Of a stretch of 64,000 nucleotides of DNA, positions 35,343-44,679 are shown in pieces (the stretch's first letter is position 1; each line of letters begins with the position of its first letter). Below the pieces are notes generated by a model. It ran no database searches, was not told the DNA's origin, and saw only the letters and a program-made list of their open reading frames with translations. A program made the translations under genes and the position numbers. This stretch comes from Flavobacterium sp. CBA20B-1 (GTDB taxonomy: Bacteria; Bacteroidota; Bacteroidia; Flavobacteriales; Flavobacteriaceae): contig NZ_CP092370.1 of assembly GCF_028473145.1 (NCBI RefSeq), positions 806,001 to 870,000 on the forward strand. The letters run 5' to 3'.

Positions 35343-36606
35343 ACATTTAGCAAATCAAAGCGTAATATCCAACGTAGATTGGTTGAGTATATTTCTGTAC
35401 GCAGTGCTAGTGATTTTTGGATGGATGAATATCTATTCTGCCTCATTGCCGCTTGAACCCACCTCTGTTTTTGATTTTAGCCAAATTTTTGGGAAACAAT
35501 TATTGTTTATTGGAATTACCATTCCGGTAATCATTGTTATTCTATCATTAGATGCAAAAGTTTATGAAAAATATTCCATCATCTATTATTTCATAGGCAT
35601 ATTGCTCTTAATGGGGTTGTTTGTGTTTGGAAAAACCATCAAAGGACAAACCAACTGGTATCAGTTTGGAGGTATTAGTATGCAGCCATCAGAGTTTGCA
35701 AAGATTGGAACAGCATTGTTTTTATCAAAATACATTAGCGAAAATCAAACATTATACGAAACCTTAAAAGAGCAAGCCATTCCATTGGGAATCATACTGT
35801 TGCCCGTTGCCTTCATTATGTTGCAACCCGATACGGGATCAGCCATGATATTTGCTGTACTTTTTTTAGTTTTATACCGCGAAGGATTTCCCGCTTGGTA
35901 CTTATGGACTGGATTTATTGCCATACTTCTGTTTATTCTAGCTTTAACCATGCAACCTGTTATTTTAATCATCTTTATTCTTTTAGGATGCATTATTCAC
36001 TATTTCTACAACAAAAGCATTCATAGAAACCCGATTGTATATGTTCTCTTGGCAGTTGCAATGAGCGCGTTTGTTTTTTCGGTAGATTATGTATTTGAAA
36101 ATGTTTTAGAATCGCATCAAAAAGACCGTATTAATGTGTTGCTCGGTGGCGATGATGTGAACATGAAGAAAGAAGGTTACAATCTCAACCAAGCCATGAT
36201 TGCTATTGGATCAGGCGGTTGGATTGGCAAAGGATTTTTAGAAGGCACACAAACAAAAGGCGGATTTGTTCCTGAACAACACACCGATTATATTTTCACA
36301 ACTGTGGGAGAAGAATGGGGGTTTGCCGGTTCTCTTCTTGTGGTAGCTTGCTTTATTACGTTGATACTACGCATTGTTTACTTATCGGAAAATCAAAAAA
36401 ATAATTTTGCACGAATCTACGGATATTGCGTGGCAGCTATTTTATTTATGCACTTTTTTGTAAATGTTTCCATGCTTATTGGAATTTTCCCAACAATCGG
36501 TGTGCCATTGCCGTTTTTCTCTTACGGAGGATCAAGCTTAATAGCCTTTACTTTACTGCTTTTTATATTTTTAAAATTAGATGCCAATAAAGTAAACGAA
36601 TGGTAA
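35329..36606 (+). CDS. rodA: Peptidoglycan glycosyltransferase RodA
   Basis: 425 residues, about ten membrane helices, SEDS family. It polymerises glycan strands from lipid II in the elongasome. Family stretches: GQTNWYQFGGISMQPSEFAKIGTALFLSKYI, LQPDTGSAMIF, GYNLNQAMIAIGSGGWIGKGFLEGTQT, PEQHTDYIFTTVGEEWGFAG and GVPLPFFSYGGSSL. The aspartate needed for catalysis is plausible in FVPEQHTDYIF. Last gene of the elongation operon, overlapping the PBP2 gene by 14 nt. Confidence 0.95.
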   Translation: MVKTKHLANQSVISNVDWLSIFLYAVLVIFGWMNIYSASLPLEPTSVFDFSQIFGKQLLFIGITIPVIIVILSLDAKVYEKYSIIYYFIGILLLMGLFVFGKTIKGQTNWYQFGGISMQPSEFAKIGTALFLSKYISENQTLYETLKEQAIPLGIILLPVAFIMLQPDTGSAMIFAVLFLVLYREGFPAWYLWTGFIAILLFILALTMQPVILIIFILLGCIIHYFYNKSIHRNPIVYVLLAVAMSAFVFSVDYVFENVLESHQKDRINVLLGGDDVNMKKEGYNLNQAMIAIGSGGWIGKGFLEGTQTKGGFVPEQHTDYIFTTVGEEWGFAGSLLVVACFITLILRIVYLSENQKNNFARIYGYCVAAILFMHFFVNVSMLIGIFPTIGVPLPFFSYGGSSLIAFTLLLFIFLKLDANKVNEW

Positions 36607-36659
36607 TATGGCATAAAATTTGATTATTTTTACTGAATTATTAATAAAAATCTATTATA

Positions 36660-37340
36660 ATGAAAAAAATTGTATTATTATCTTCTTTGATTTTGGGCGC
36701 AGGTTTGTCAATGAATGCTCAAGTGAATGAACCTAAGCCAACACCAGCTGGTCAACCAATTGCCACACAAGTAGCAACAGACAGCTTAAATACCACCACC
36801 AATAGCGTTCATACAACCACCACCAATACGGTTCAAAACAACTCCAATGTAGCTACTGCTACTGCAACTACAATCGGAACTGCTGAAGCGGCAAAAGCAT
36901 CTTATGAAGAGGAGATTTTAAAAGCAGAAAAAGCCAGACAAAAAGCTGAAGAAAAATTAGCCAAACAAGAAGCACAAGCTGCAAAAAGAGCAAAGAAAAA
37001 AGCCGAAGCTGAAGCAAAAGCAGCTCAGAAAAAGCAGAAAGCACACGAAAAAGAACAAAAAGCTATTGCTAAAGCAGAAAAAAAAGAAGCAAAAAAAGCA
37101 AAAGCAATTGCAAAGGCCGAAGACAAGCTTAAGAAAGCACAAAACGACCTTAGAAAGGCGGAAATGAAATATGAAGAAGCCACAAACTCTTTTGAGCGTA
37201 AAAAACTAAAAAACAAATTAGACGCTGAAAAAGAAATCAAAGAGAAGTCTAAATTAGTAAAAATGGAAACCAAAATTTCAGAGTTGAAATTAAAAGTAAA
37301 CCAAGAAGAATTAGATCTTAAAAAAGCACAGTTAAAATAA
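36660..37340 (+). CDS. Secreted coiled-coil protein, hypothetical
   Basis: 226 residues. Signal peptide MKKIVLLSSLILGAGLSMNA (cut near 20), then a T/N-rich linker (20-80) and a long helix from about 85 to 226 dominated by A, K and E (EKARQKAEEKLAKQEAQAAKRA...), a coiled coil resembling TolA-like stalks. No defined domain. Proteins like this occur after cell-envelope operons in flavobacteria; a structural periplasmic role is inference. A strong terminator follows. Confidence 0.75.
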   Translation: MKKIVLLSSLILGAGLSMNAQVNEPKPTPAGQPIATQVATDSLNTTTNSVHTTTTNTVQNNSNVATATATTIGTAEAAKASYEEEILKAEKARQKAEEKLAKQEAQAAKRAKKKAEAEAKAAQKKQKAHEKEQKAIAKAEKKEAKKAKAIAKAEDKLKKAQNDLRKAEMKYEEATNSFERKKLKNKLDAEKEIKEKSKLVKMETKISELKLKVNQEELDLKKAQLK

Positions 37341-37341
37341 C

Positions 37342-37374
37342 AAAAAAACGACCTGAAATTCAGGTCGTTTTTTT
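37342..37374. terminator. Intrinsic terminator, bidirectional
   Basis: AAAAAAACGACCTGAA (37342-37357) pairs with TTCAGGTCGTTTTTTT (37359-37374). It ends the coiled-coil gene and also lies just behind the last tRNA-Phe copy on the minus strand. Confidence 0.9.
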
Positions 37375-37376
37375 TG

Positions 37377-37449
<73 letters not shown>

Positions 37450-37472
37450 GAGTAATTAAACTCAATAATTTG

Positions 37473-37545
<73 letters not shown>

Positions 37546-37568
37546 GAGTAATTAAACTCAATAATTTG

Positions 37569-37641
<73 letters not shown>

Positions 37642-37676
37642 GTTTTGCAAGGTGTATTACCTTTCAAAAGCGATTG

Positions 37677-37684
37677 CAAATATA
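37677..37684 (-). promoter_or_regulatory. TAnnTTTG -7 element (tRNA-Phe array)
   Basis: Reads TATATTTG on the minus strand, 35 nt upstream of the first mature tRNA. Confidence 0.6.
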
Positions 37685-37731
37685 GTAGCTTTTTTTAAAC
37701 ATTTCCTAATCTTTTCAAAAAAAATTTTAAC

Positions 37732-37739
37732 TACCTTTG
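37732..37739 (+). promoter_or_regulatory. TAnnTTTG -7 element (coaX operon)
   Basis: TACCTTTG, 21 nt before the coaX ATG, divergent from the tRNA promoter. Confidence 0.55.
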
Positions 37740-37760
37740 TTGATATATGCCCAATAAATT

Positions 37761-38495
37761 ATGATTATTTGTATCGATGTTGGTAATACCCGAACTAAAG
37801 TAGCTGTGTATGAAAACAGTACGTTGCAGCAATTGCTTATTACCAACAATGAAAAATTGCTAAAAAATATTTCAAAACAAATTCAAGGAATCGAAAATTG
37901 CGTGGATATTATTCTTTCATCGGTAGGTAATTTACCCTCAACAACCATTGAAGGACTAAAAAAAATAGGCAATTTAATCACAGTTAGCCATAATTCACCT
38001 ATTCCTTTTAAAAATTTTTATACCACTCCTAACACTTTGGGAATAGACCGAATTGTTCTAACAGCCGGATCGGTTTTGAAATATCCTAAGCAAAACCGTT
38101 TGGTGATTGATGCCGGAACTTGCATCACATATGATTTTGTTAATAGTTTGGATCAATACCACGGAGGCGCCATTTCACCAGGTATCGGACTTCGCTATAA
38201 AAGTTTAAACGATCACACCGCCCATCTTCCCTTGGAAAAAATTTCGGAACTGCACCCGTTTGTAGGAAATTCAACAGCAACTGCTATTCATTCAGGTGTT
38301 TTGAACGGCGTTGTGGCTGAAATTGAGGCGTTTATCGAACACTTTAAACATCAAGATGAGAATTTAACAGTAATTTTAACAGGCGGAAATTCTGAATTTT
38401 TGGTAAACCGTTTAAAAAATAGCATCTTTGCAAATCCAAACTTTCTGCTAGAAAGTTTATTTTTGTTATATCAACACATTGTATCAAATGATTAG
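37761..38495 (+). CDS. coaX: Type III pantothenate kinase
   Basis: 244 residues; first step of coenzyme A synthesis, cytosolic. ASKHA-fold motifs: ICIDVGNTRTKVAVYE (phosphate 1, D5), TLGIDRIV (about 92-99) and the VIDAGTCITYDFV motif (about 115-127), then HGGAISPGIGLRYKSL and ILTGGNSEFLV near the end. The final codons overlap the next start by 8 nt. First gene of a run coaX-OMP-lptC-61aa. Confidence 0.93.
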   Translation: MIICIDVGNTRTKVAVYENSTLQQLLITNNEKLLKNISKQIQGIENCVDIILSSVGNLPSTTIEGLKKIGNLITVSHNSPIPFKNFYTTPNTLGIDRIVLTAGSVLKYPKQNRLVIDAGTCITYDFVNSLDQYHGGAISPGIGLRYKSLNDHTAHLPLEKISELHPFVGNSTATAIHSGVLNGVVAEIEAFIEHFKHQDENLTVILTGGNSEFLVNRLKNSIFANPNFLLESLFLLYQHIVSND

Positions 38496-39759
38496 AAAAA
38501 TTGTATTAGGAGTTGCTTTGGCAAGCACATGCCACACTTTTGCGCAGCAAGGTACTGCTTCTCCTTATTCTTATTATGGTTTTGGTGACCAACAATTTAA
38601 AGGGGCAAACGAAATAAAATCAATGGGTAGCTTAGCGGTTTATAGCGATAGCTTGCACATAAATACGTTAAACCCCGCTTCGTATGCCAAATTGCAAACC
38701 ACCACTTTTTCATTGGGTGCTTCATACAAAGGAAACAACTTACAAAATGCAAACAGCAAAGAAAAAACCACAAGTGGATCTTTCGATTATTTAGCACTTG
38801 CTTTTCCGGCTGGGGATTTTAATGTTGCTGTGGGGATTATGCCGTATTCTTTTGTGGGATACAATATACAAAACACAAATATTAACGATAATGGAATGAC
38901 CATTTCGCGCCAATATGTGGGTGAAGGGGGCTTAAACCGTACATTTTTAGGTCTTAGTTATAAAATTAGCAAAAACTTTAGTATAGGTGTTAATGGAGCG
39001 TATATTTTTGGAGATACCGAAACCAGCCTTACCAAATTTATTGCAGATAATGGCGAAGGTGTAGCGTTTGACCGTGGCAGCCGTATTAGAAACTTAAACA
39101 ATTACAGTGGGTTTTCGGTAACCGGAGGATTGAATTTTGAACAACCTTTAAAGAATAAACTTAAATTGTATGCAAGTGCCACGTTTAGTCCGGAAATGCA
39201 ATTAAAAAACGACCAAACCAAAACACTAGCAACTGTTCGATTAAGCACTCAGACTGGCTTACAAGAAATTGATGCTACCACCACACAAAATAGTAATGAA
39301 GAAATGCTTTTGCCCATGAACTATTCCTTTGGAGCAGGTATTGGAAATCATTTAAAATGGTTTGTGGGAGCAGAATATACAGCTAACCAAACTTCAAAAT
39401 ACAACACCTTTTACAAGTATGAAAACGCCACGTATAACGATTATATGAAAATTGGCGTTGGTGGATTTTACACGCCAAAATACAATTCGTTTACCAGTTA
39501 TTTAGAACGAATGACCTATCGTGCAGGATTTAATTATGAAAACACCGGGTTAGTTATTAATCAAGAAGAAATTAAAGGTATTAATGCAAATATCGGTATA
39601 GGTTTTCCTGTGGGAAGATACAATTCTAATATCAACTTAGGATTTGAATACGGTCAAAAAGGAAATACCAACATGGGCTTGATAAAAGAAAATTATTACG
39701 GCGTAAATATTGGGCTTTCTTTTAACGATGTTTGGTTTAAACGCAGAAAATTCGATTAA
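38488..39759 (+). CDS. Outer-membrane beta-barrel protein, hypothetical
   Basis: 423 residues from the ATG at 38488 (MIRKIVLGVALASTCHTFAQ signal, cut near 20). The mature part begins QGTASPYSYYGFGDQQF, a common flavobacterial start, and alternates hydrophobic and polar residues in many strands, ending NIGLSFNDVWFKRRKFD. It resembles OMPP1/FadL/PorV-like barrels, but assignment to a transport role is weak. Placement between coaX and lptC is common in this group. Start overlaps coaX by 8 nt. Confidence 0.75.
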   Translation: MIRKIVLGVALASTCHTFAQQGTASPYSYYGFGDQQFKGANEIKSMGSLAVYSDSLHINTLNPASYAKLQTTTFSLGASYKGNNLQNANSKEKTTSGSFDYLALAFPAGDFNVAVGIMPYSFVGYNIQNTNINDNGMTISRQYVGEGGLNRTFLGLSYKISKNFSIGVNGAYIFGDTETSLTKFIADNGEGVAFDRGSRIRNLNNYSGFSVTGGLNFEQPLKNKLKLYASATFSPEMQLKNDQTKTLATVRLSTQTGLQEIDATTTQNSNEEMLLPMNYSFGAGIGNHLKWFVGAEYTANQTSKYNTFYKYENATYNDYMKIGVGGFYTPKYNSFTSYLERMTYRAGFNYENTGLVINQEEIKGINANIGIGFPVGRYNSNINLGFEYGQKGNTNMGLIKENYYGVNIGLSFNDVWFKRRKFD

Positions 39760-40311
39760 TTGAAAAAAAAAATTACACATATTGCCGCTTTTTCTTTTGT
39801 TTTGGTTGCATGTAATAACGATTTAAAAGACATTCAAAACCTAAACAAAAAACAATTGTATGCAACGGGCGAGGCCGATTCAATCAATGTGAAATATACC
39901 GACTCAGCCAAAATCAAAGCCGAAATGTATGCAGTGAAAATGCTTGATTATAGCAAAGCAAAATACCCTTTTAATCATTTTCCTAAAGGTGTTAAGGTGA
40001 CTGTTTACGACAAAAATCGAAACAAAAACTACATCACCGCCAAACAAGCCACGGTTTACAACAAAACAGGAATGATTAATTTGGTGGGCGATGTGAAAAT
40101 AACCTCGCACGACGGCAAAGTAATGCAAACGCAACAAATGTATTATGACCAAAAAAATAATTGGTTTTTTACTGAACATTACTTTAAAGTCACCGATCAA
40201 AACAAAAGCTTTTTTGAAGGAATTGGTGTAGATTTCGATCAAAATTTTAAAATTGTAAACGCACAGCAAAATCGTGCAGAATTAAAAGAAGTTAAAGATG
40301 AAAGTTTATAA
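39760..40311 (+). CDS. lptC: LPS export ABC transporter periplasmic protein LptC-like
   Basis: 183 residues starting at a TTG that directly abuts the previous stop. The signal is of lipoprotein type (KKKITHIAAFSFVLVACN, Cys at 18), unlike the membrane-anchored enterobacterial LptC. The body shows the LptA/LptC beta-jellyroll pattern (VKVTVYDKNRNKNYITAKQATVYNKTGMINLVGDVKITSHDGKVMQTQQMYYDQKNNWFFTE), with DVKI and G-x-x-L-x-T/Q strands of the OstA-like fold. Function: passing lipopolysaccharide across the periplasm. Confidence 0.82.
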   Translation: MKKKITHIAAFSFVLVACNNDLKDIQNLNKKQLYATGEADSINVKYTDSAKIKAEMYAVKMLDYSKAKYPFNHFPKGVKVTVYDKNRNKNYITAKQATVYNKTGMINLVGDVKITSHDGKVMQTQQMYYDQKNNWFFTEHYFKVTDQNKSFFEGIGVDFDQNFKIVNAQQNRAELKEVKDESL

Positions 40312-40483
40312 ATTTATTGCCTATATCTATCTGTTGTTTGGAGTTTTTTTTATCTATGATGCATACAGATCCTATACTCTAAACGAAAATTATTGGTTAA
40401 AATTAGCCTTGGCAGGGATGGCCATTTTTATGTTTATATTTAGGTTGCGAAGCATGCGTAAATTGCCTCAAAATAAACAATAA
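40298..40483 (+). CDS. Small membrane protein after lptC
   Basis: 61 residues with two hydrophobic helices (about 5-22 and 33-50) and a basic end. The start overlaps lptC by 14 nt. It occurs in the same place in related genomes as a short unnamed ORF. No family recognised. A gap of 228 nt with a terminator follows, where some relatives have a CNNM/hemolysin-type gene. Confidence 0.6.
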   Translation: MKVYKFIAYIYLLFGVFFIYDAYRSYTLNENYWLKLALAGMAIFMFIFRLRSMRKLPQNKQ

Positions 40484-40616
40484 CACACTTTGTATAGCAA
40501 TTTTGCTGGCAGTTACAGATTCCTTTTGCAAAAAAAATCATCAGTATAGCAGCTAAAATTTTTTTTTTTACCGACAAACACCCGAATTACAACGATTTTA
40601 CAATCAAAAATAGAAT

Positions 40617-40638
40617 AATGCACTAAAAAAAGTGCATT
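40617..40638 (+). terminator. Intrinsic terminator of the coaX-lptC operon
   Basis: AATGCACT (40617-40624) and AGTGCATT (40631-40638), 8-bp stem with A6 loop, followed by eight or more T. Confidence 0.8.
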
Positions 40639-40711
40639 TTTTTTTATTCTCTTTTTTTATTAGACAGATAATTGTATTTTCGCTCATTGAAAAAATTACA
40701 CATTCATAAAA

Positions 40712-42829
40712 ATGGCAGTTTTACAGAAAATTAGAGAAAGATCAGGTTTGCTTATTGGCGTAATCGGATTTTGTTTACTAGCATTCGTTGCTGGAGATTT
40801 ATTAACAGGTGGATTAAGCTTTAATTCTCGCAATGTGGGAGAAGTTAACGGAGTTGATATTTCTGCAATGGAATATAGTAATAAGGTTGCAAACCTTGAA
40901 AAAAATGGTCAAGGAAAAGGCGCACAATTATACAACCAAGTTTGGACCAACGAAGTGCGCACCATTTTGTTTACCGAGCAATTAGAACAAGCAGGATTGC
41001 GTTTGGGCAAAGATCAATTGATCAATGTAATTAAAACACACCCAAGTTTTTCGCAAAACCCTCAGTTTTTAAATGAAGCTGGTCAATTCGATATGAACAA
41101 ATTCAACAGCTTTTTGGCTCAAATGAAAGCAGCAGGCGCTCAACAATGGAACGCTTGGTTAGATTACGAAAAACAATTGGGCATTTTTGCAAAAGAACAA
41201 ATGTACTTAAACATGATTAAAGGTGCAATTGTAACTACTACTGCAGAAGCTAAAATGGCTTATAAAAATGAGGCTACAAAAGTTTCTTTTGACTATGTAA
41301 CACTTCCTTACACTTCTGTAAACGACGAGCAAGTTAAAGTTACGGATGCGGAGATTGAAGCATACATTAAAAAATATCCAAAACAATTCAAAGCTACACC
41401 GTCGCGCAAAGTAGAATATGTTTTTATTGCCAACAAACCATCTAAAGAAGATGAAGCTGCTTCAAAACAAATCATTGAAGATTTATTGAAGCCGTCTGTG
41501 GTGTTTAATAAAAATACCAATAAAAATGATACCATTTCTGGATTTGCAAAAGCAACAGATGTGAAAGCTTTTGTAAACCAAAATTCAGATGTGCCTTTTG
41601 ATTCTACTTATTATGCAAAAGAACAATTGCCGGTGGAACATGCTGAAAAAATCTTCAACACGCCAGTTGGTACCATATACGGACCTTATGTGTTTAATGA
41701 TTACTATGCAGTTTCTAAAGTAGTAGCAAAGAAAAACACAGCTGAAACAGTTGATGCATCGCATATTTTAATAGCATATAAAGGTGCTCAAAGAGCCGAC
41801 GCAACGGTTACTTTAACAAAAGACGAAGCAAAAGCAAAAGCAGAAGCATTGCTGAAACAAGCACAAGGCGGTGCTGATTTTGCTGCATTGGCTTCAGAAA
41901 ACACTAACGATTCAGGCTCAAAAGCTACAGGTGGAAAATATCCAAATATTCAAAAAGGACAAATGGTTCCAACCTTTGACCAATACATCTTTAATAATCC
42001 AGTAGGGAAATTGGGGATTGTAGAATCTGACTTTGGTTACCATGTTTTAAAAGTTGATAAAATCAACGAAAAAGAAGGCGTACAATTGGCAACTATTGCT
42101 AAGAAAATTGAATCGTCAAACAAAACACAAGATGCTATTTATGCACAAGCAAATAAGTTCTTAGAAAGCGTGCAAAACGGAAAAGACTTTGCTAAAGAAG
42201 CAACTGAGCAAGGTTTGGTATCTTTCCCAGCTACAAAAATAGATGCTTTTGACGATCAATTAACAGGCGTTGAAGGAGCGCAAACAGAAGCTGTTCGTTG
42301 GGCATCGAGCAAAAACTCCAGCGTGGGTGATATTAAGAAATTTGATTCTGCAGATGGCTTTTTAATCATTAAAGTGGCATCTATCAATGATACCGAATTA
42401 ATGTTGGCTGAAGATGCACGCCAAATGGTAGAACCAATCTTAATCAACGAGAAAAAAGCAGCAATCATCCGTGAAAAAATGAACGGTAAAACGTTAGAAG
42501 AAGTTGCTAAAAATGCAAAAGTGGGTGTGGTAAATGCGATTGATGTTACAGGCGCAAACCCAATGGTAAACGGTTTCCAAGAACCTTTGGTTGTGGGGAA
42601 TGCTTTAGGAAGAAAACCAAACGAAACTTCTCCATTAATCGATGGCCGCAACGGTGTTTATATGATTAAAACAAAAAACATTACAAAAGCTACCGATTTG
42701 CCAAACTACTTAACCTATAAACAAAAAGTAGGTACAAACAACCGCCAAATGGCAGAAAACATGGTGTTTAGCGCTATGTATCAAAATGCAAAAATAGAAG
42801 ACAACCGTGCGAAAGTATTGTTGCAATAA
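40712..42829 (+). CDS. PpiD/SurA-type periplasmic peptidyl-prolyl isomerase
   Basis: 705 residues. N-terminal membrane anchor (LLIGVIGFCLLAFVAGDLLTGG, about 13-34) and SurA_N/PpiD chaperone region (EVNGVDISAMEYSNKVANLEK...). One parvulin domain at about 345-455 contains DASHILIAYKGA, GADFAALASENTNDSGSKATGGKYPNIQKGQMVPTFDQYIFNNPVG and VESDFGYHVLKV, the complete parvulin core. Large C-terminal part ends with NRAKVLLQ. It probably helps fold outer-membrane proteins. Monocistronic, closed by a terminator. Confidence 0.9.
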   Translation: MAVLQKIRERSGLLIGVIGFCLLAFVAGDLLTGGLSFNSRNVGEVNGVDISAMEYSNKVANLEKNGQGKGAQLYNQVWTNEVRTILFTEQLEQAGLRLGKDQLINVIKTHPSFSQNPQFLNEAGQFDMNKFNSFLAQMKAAGAQQWNAWLDYEKQLGIFAKEQMYLNMIKGAIVTTTAEAKMAYKNEATKVSFDYVTLPYTSVNDEQVKVTDAEIEAYIKKYPKQFKATPSRKVEYVFIANKPSKEDEAASKQIIEDLLKPSVVFNKNTNKNDTISGFAKATDVKAFVNQNSDVPFDSTYYAKEQLPVEHAEKIFNTPVGTIYGPYVFNDYYAVSKVVAKKNTAETVDASHILIAYKGAQRADATVTLTKDEAKAKAEALLKQAQGGADFAALASENTNDSGSKATGGKYPNIQKGQMVPTFDQYIFNNPVGKLGIVESDFGYHVLKVDKINEKEGVQLATIAKKIESSNKTQDAIYAQANKFLESVQNGKDFAKEATEQGLVSFPATKIDAFDDQLTGVEGAQTEAVRWASSKNSSVGDIKKFDSADGFLIIKVASINDTELMLAEDARQMVEPILINEKKAAIIREKMNGKTLEEVAKNAKVGVVNAIDVTGANPMVNGFQEPLVVGNALGRKPNETSPLIDGRNGVYMIKTKNITKATDLPNYLTYKQKVGTNNRQMAENMVFSAMYQNAKIEDNRAKVLLQ

Positions 42830-42848
42830 TAAAAGCAAAAAACTCTTG

Positions 42849-42877
42849 AAAAAGTCCGTTTAAAAAACGGGCTTTTT
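42849..42877 (+). terminator. Intrinsic terminator after ppiD
   Basis: AAAAAGTCCGTTT (42849-42861) pairs with AAACGGGCTTTTT (42865-42877) with one G-T pair, followed by T. Confidence 0.85.
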
Positions 42878-42894
42878 TTTATGGGTAAATTTGC

Positions 42895-42902
42895 TATTTT
42901 TG
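42895..42902 (+). promoter_or_regulatory. TAnnTTTG -7 element (fabD)
   Basis: TATTTTTG, 20 nt before the fabD ATG. A second match, TAAATTTG, lies at 42886-42893. Confidence 0.55.
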
Positions 42903-42922
42903 TACCAACAAACTAATTAAAA

Positions 42923-43795
42923 ATGAAAGCATACGTATTTCCAGGGCAAGGAGCTCAATTTGTAGGAATGGGAAAAGATTTATATGAATCTTCTGAAATA
43001 GCAAAAGAATTATTTGATAAGGCCAATGAAATTTTAGGGTTTAATATAACTGAAATTATGTTTAACGGTACCGAAGAAGAATTAAAGCAAACCAAAGTAA
43101 CACAACCAGCGGTGTTTTTACATTCAGTGATTTTAGCAAAAACTTTAATCGATTTCAAACCAGAGATGGTTGCTGGGCATTCTTTAGGAGAATTTTCTGC
43201 CTTGGTTGCAAACGGAACACTTTCGTTTGAAGATGCCTTGCAATTGGTATCAAAACGTGCTATGGCTATGCAAAAAGCTTGCGAAATGACACCATCAACA
43301 ATGGCTGCCGTTTTAAATTTAGACGACAAAGTAGTTGAAGACATTTGCGCTTCTATTGACGGTGTTGTGGTAGCAGCTAATTACAATTGCCCAGGACAGT
43401 TGGTTATTTCGGGCGAAGCAAAAGCGGTTGAATTAGCTTGTGAAAAAATGAAAGAAGCCGGTGCAAAACGTGCATTGATTTTACCGGTTGGCGGTGCATT
43501 TCACTCACCAATGATGGAGCCTGCTCGTGAGGAATTAGCCGCAGCTATTGAAGCCACTACTTTTCACACGCCTATCTGTCCGGTGTATCAAAACGTAACT
43601 GCTAGTGCCGTTTCAGATGCAGCAGCAATCAAGAAAAACTTAATCACACAGCTTACTGCACCTGTTCGTTGGACGCAATCGGTGCAACAAATGATTGCCG
43701 ATGGTGCTACATCTTTTACCGAAGTAGGTCCAGGAAAAGTGCTAATGGGTTTAATCAATAAAATCAACAAAGAGGTGGAAACTATAAAAGCATAA
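42923..43795 (+). CDS. fabD: Malonyl-CoA:ACP transacylase
   Basis: 290 residues; moves malonyl from CoA to acyl carrier protein at the start of fatty-acid synthesis. FPGQGAQFVGMGKDLY (4-19) and the nucleophile serine in VAGHSLGEFSALVA (about 88-101) are present; the His partner lies in GGAFHSPMMEPA and the end has EVGPGKVLMGLI. No fab neighbours. Own promoter element and own terminator. Confidence 0.95.
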   Translation: MKAYVFPGQGAQFVGMGKDLYESSEIAKELFDKANEILGFNITEIMFNGTEEELKQTKVTQPAVFLHSVILAKTLIDFKPEMVAGHSLGEFSALVANGTLSFEDALQLVSKRAMAMQKACEMTPSTMAAVLNLDDKVVEDICASIDGVVVAANYNCPGQLVISGEAKAVELACEKMKEAGAKRALILPVGGAFHSPMMEPAREELAAAIEATTFHTPICPVYQNVTASAVSDAAAIKKNLITQLTAPVRWTQSVQQMIADGATSFTEVGPGKVLMGLINKINKEVETIKA

Positions 43796-43802
43796 TCACT
43801 CC

Positions 43803-43829
43803 AAACGACTTCCGATAAAGAAGTCGTTT
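43803..43829 (+). terminator. Intrinsic terminator after fabD
   Basis: AAACGACTTC (43803-43812) and GAAGTCGTTT (43820-43829), perfect 10-bp stem, followed by T8. Confidence 0.9.
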
Positions 43830-43855
43830 TTTTTTATCTTTAACAAAAAATAGAG

Positions 43856-44398
43856 ATGAAGTTTTTTAAATTGCTTACACTGCTCCTATTCATAAGCTGT
43901 GTGCCTAAAGAAGATACAACGAGTTTAGATTTTGTAAAAATAGATATTTTAGCAATTCAACAGCATATTCCAGCATCTATAACACTTGATTTTAAAAGTA
44001 AATCTATTTCATTTAGCGATTTAACACAAATGACCATTATTCCAGAAGATTGTGCTTGTGCCTTTGAAACCCTAAACCCTTCTGTGGATTTTGAATATAT
44101 TCATTTGAATGACTCTGATTTCAATCATGCTAAGGTATTGTTTGGAAAGATCTTTGCTTCTGAAATTAAAAAAATAAACACCGAATTCCGTAAAAATAAA
44201 GATACTTTAAGTTACCAATACGGTGAAGAAACAAGATACAGAGTCAGCTTTGCAAAAGACACCATTAAATTTTCTACTGATGATTTTTTGATTATAGATT
44301 ACAACAATCAACGTGCTGTTTATGAGCTTTTAAAGATTATTAAAAAAAACACCAAATCAAGTCATAATAAAAAGTTTATTGAATCTTTTTCGTTTTGA
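43856..44398 (+). CDS. Hypothetical lipoprotein
   Basis: 180 residues with a lipoprotein signal (MKFFKLLTLLLFISC, Cys at 15). The mature part has strands such as ASITLDFKSKSISFSDLTQM and two cysteines close together (EDCACAFE, about 62-69). No family recognised. It begins 27 nt after the fabD terminator. Its last codons overlap, on the other strand, the end of a cytochrome c relic, which suggests that this interval has been rearranged. Confidence 0.6.
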   Translation: MKFFKLLTLLLFISCVPKEDTTSLDFVKIDILAIQQHIPASITLDFKSKSISFSDLTQMTIIPEDCACAFETLNPSVDFEYIHLNDSDFNHAKVLFGKIFASEIKKINTEFRKNKDTLSYQYGEETRYRVSFAKDTIKFSTDDFLIIDYNNQRAVYELLKIIKKNTKSSHNKKFIESFSF

Positions 44399-44599
44399 AT
44401 ATTTCCCGCTAGAAAATTATCGTTAGCTCCTTTAGAACCATGACAATCTAGACAAAATTTATCCTATAATACTTCACCAGTCTTTTCAAGTTTGTAGGAG
44501 TTGTCTTTAAATACATAATCATTTGAAACATTCTTTTCAGAGCGATTACAACCGATATTTATCAAAAGAATGACTATTATTAAAAAAACAGTTTCTCAT
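44362..44599 (-). pseudogene. c-type cytochrome lipoprotein relic
   Basis: Read on the minus strand from an ATG at 44599, MRNC leads into a hydrophobic signal with lipobox-like LLINIGCN. One extra T in a seven-T run breaks the frame. The body continues NVSNDYVFKDNSYKLEKTGEVL, then an in-frame TAG where a Tyr or similar is expected, then DKFCLDCHGSKGAND with a perfect haem-binding CxxCH. The frame ends at 44362 within the 3' end of the neighbouring lipoprotein gene. A mono-haem cytochrome c with one frameshift and one nonsense change, also shortened behind the haem site. Confidence 0.7.
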
Positions 44600-44645
44600 T
44601 TAAAAAGTATTATATTTCAATAAAGATAAAATATTCTTTAAATAA

Positions 44646-44674
44646 AAAAACCACTTTTAAAAAAGATGGTTTTT
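44646..44674 (-). terminator. Intrinsic terminator of folD
   Basis: AAAAACCA (44646-44653) and TGGTTTTT (44667-44674), with inner CTTTT/AAAAG pairs and a bulge; T7 follows on the minus strand. Confidence 0.75.
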
Positions 44675-44679
44675 ATGAT

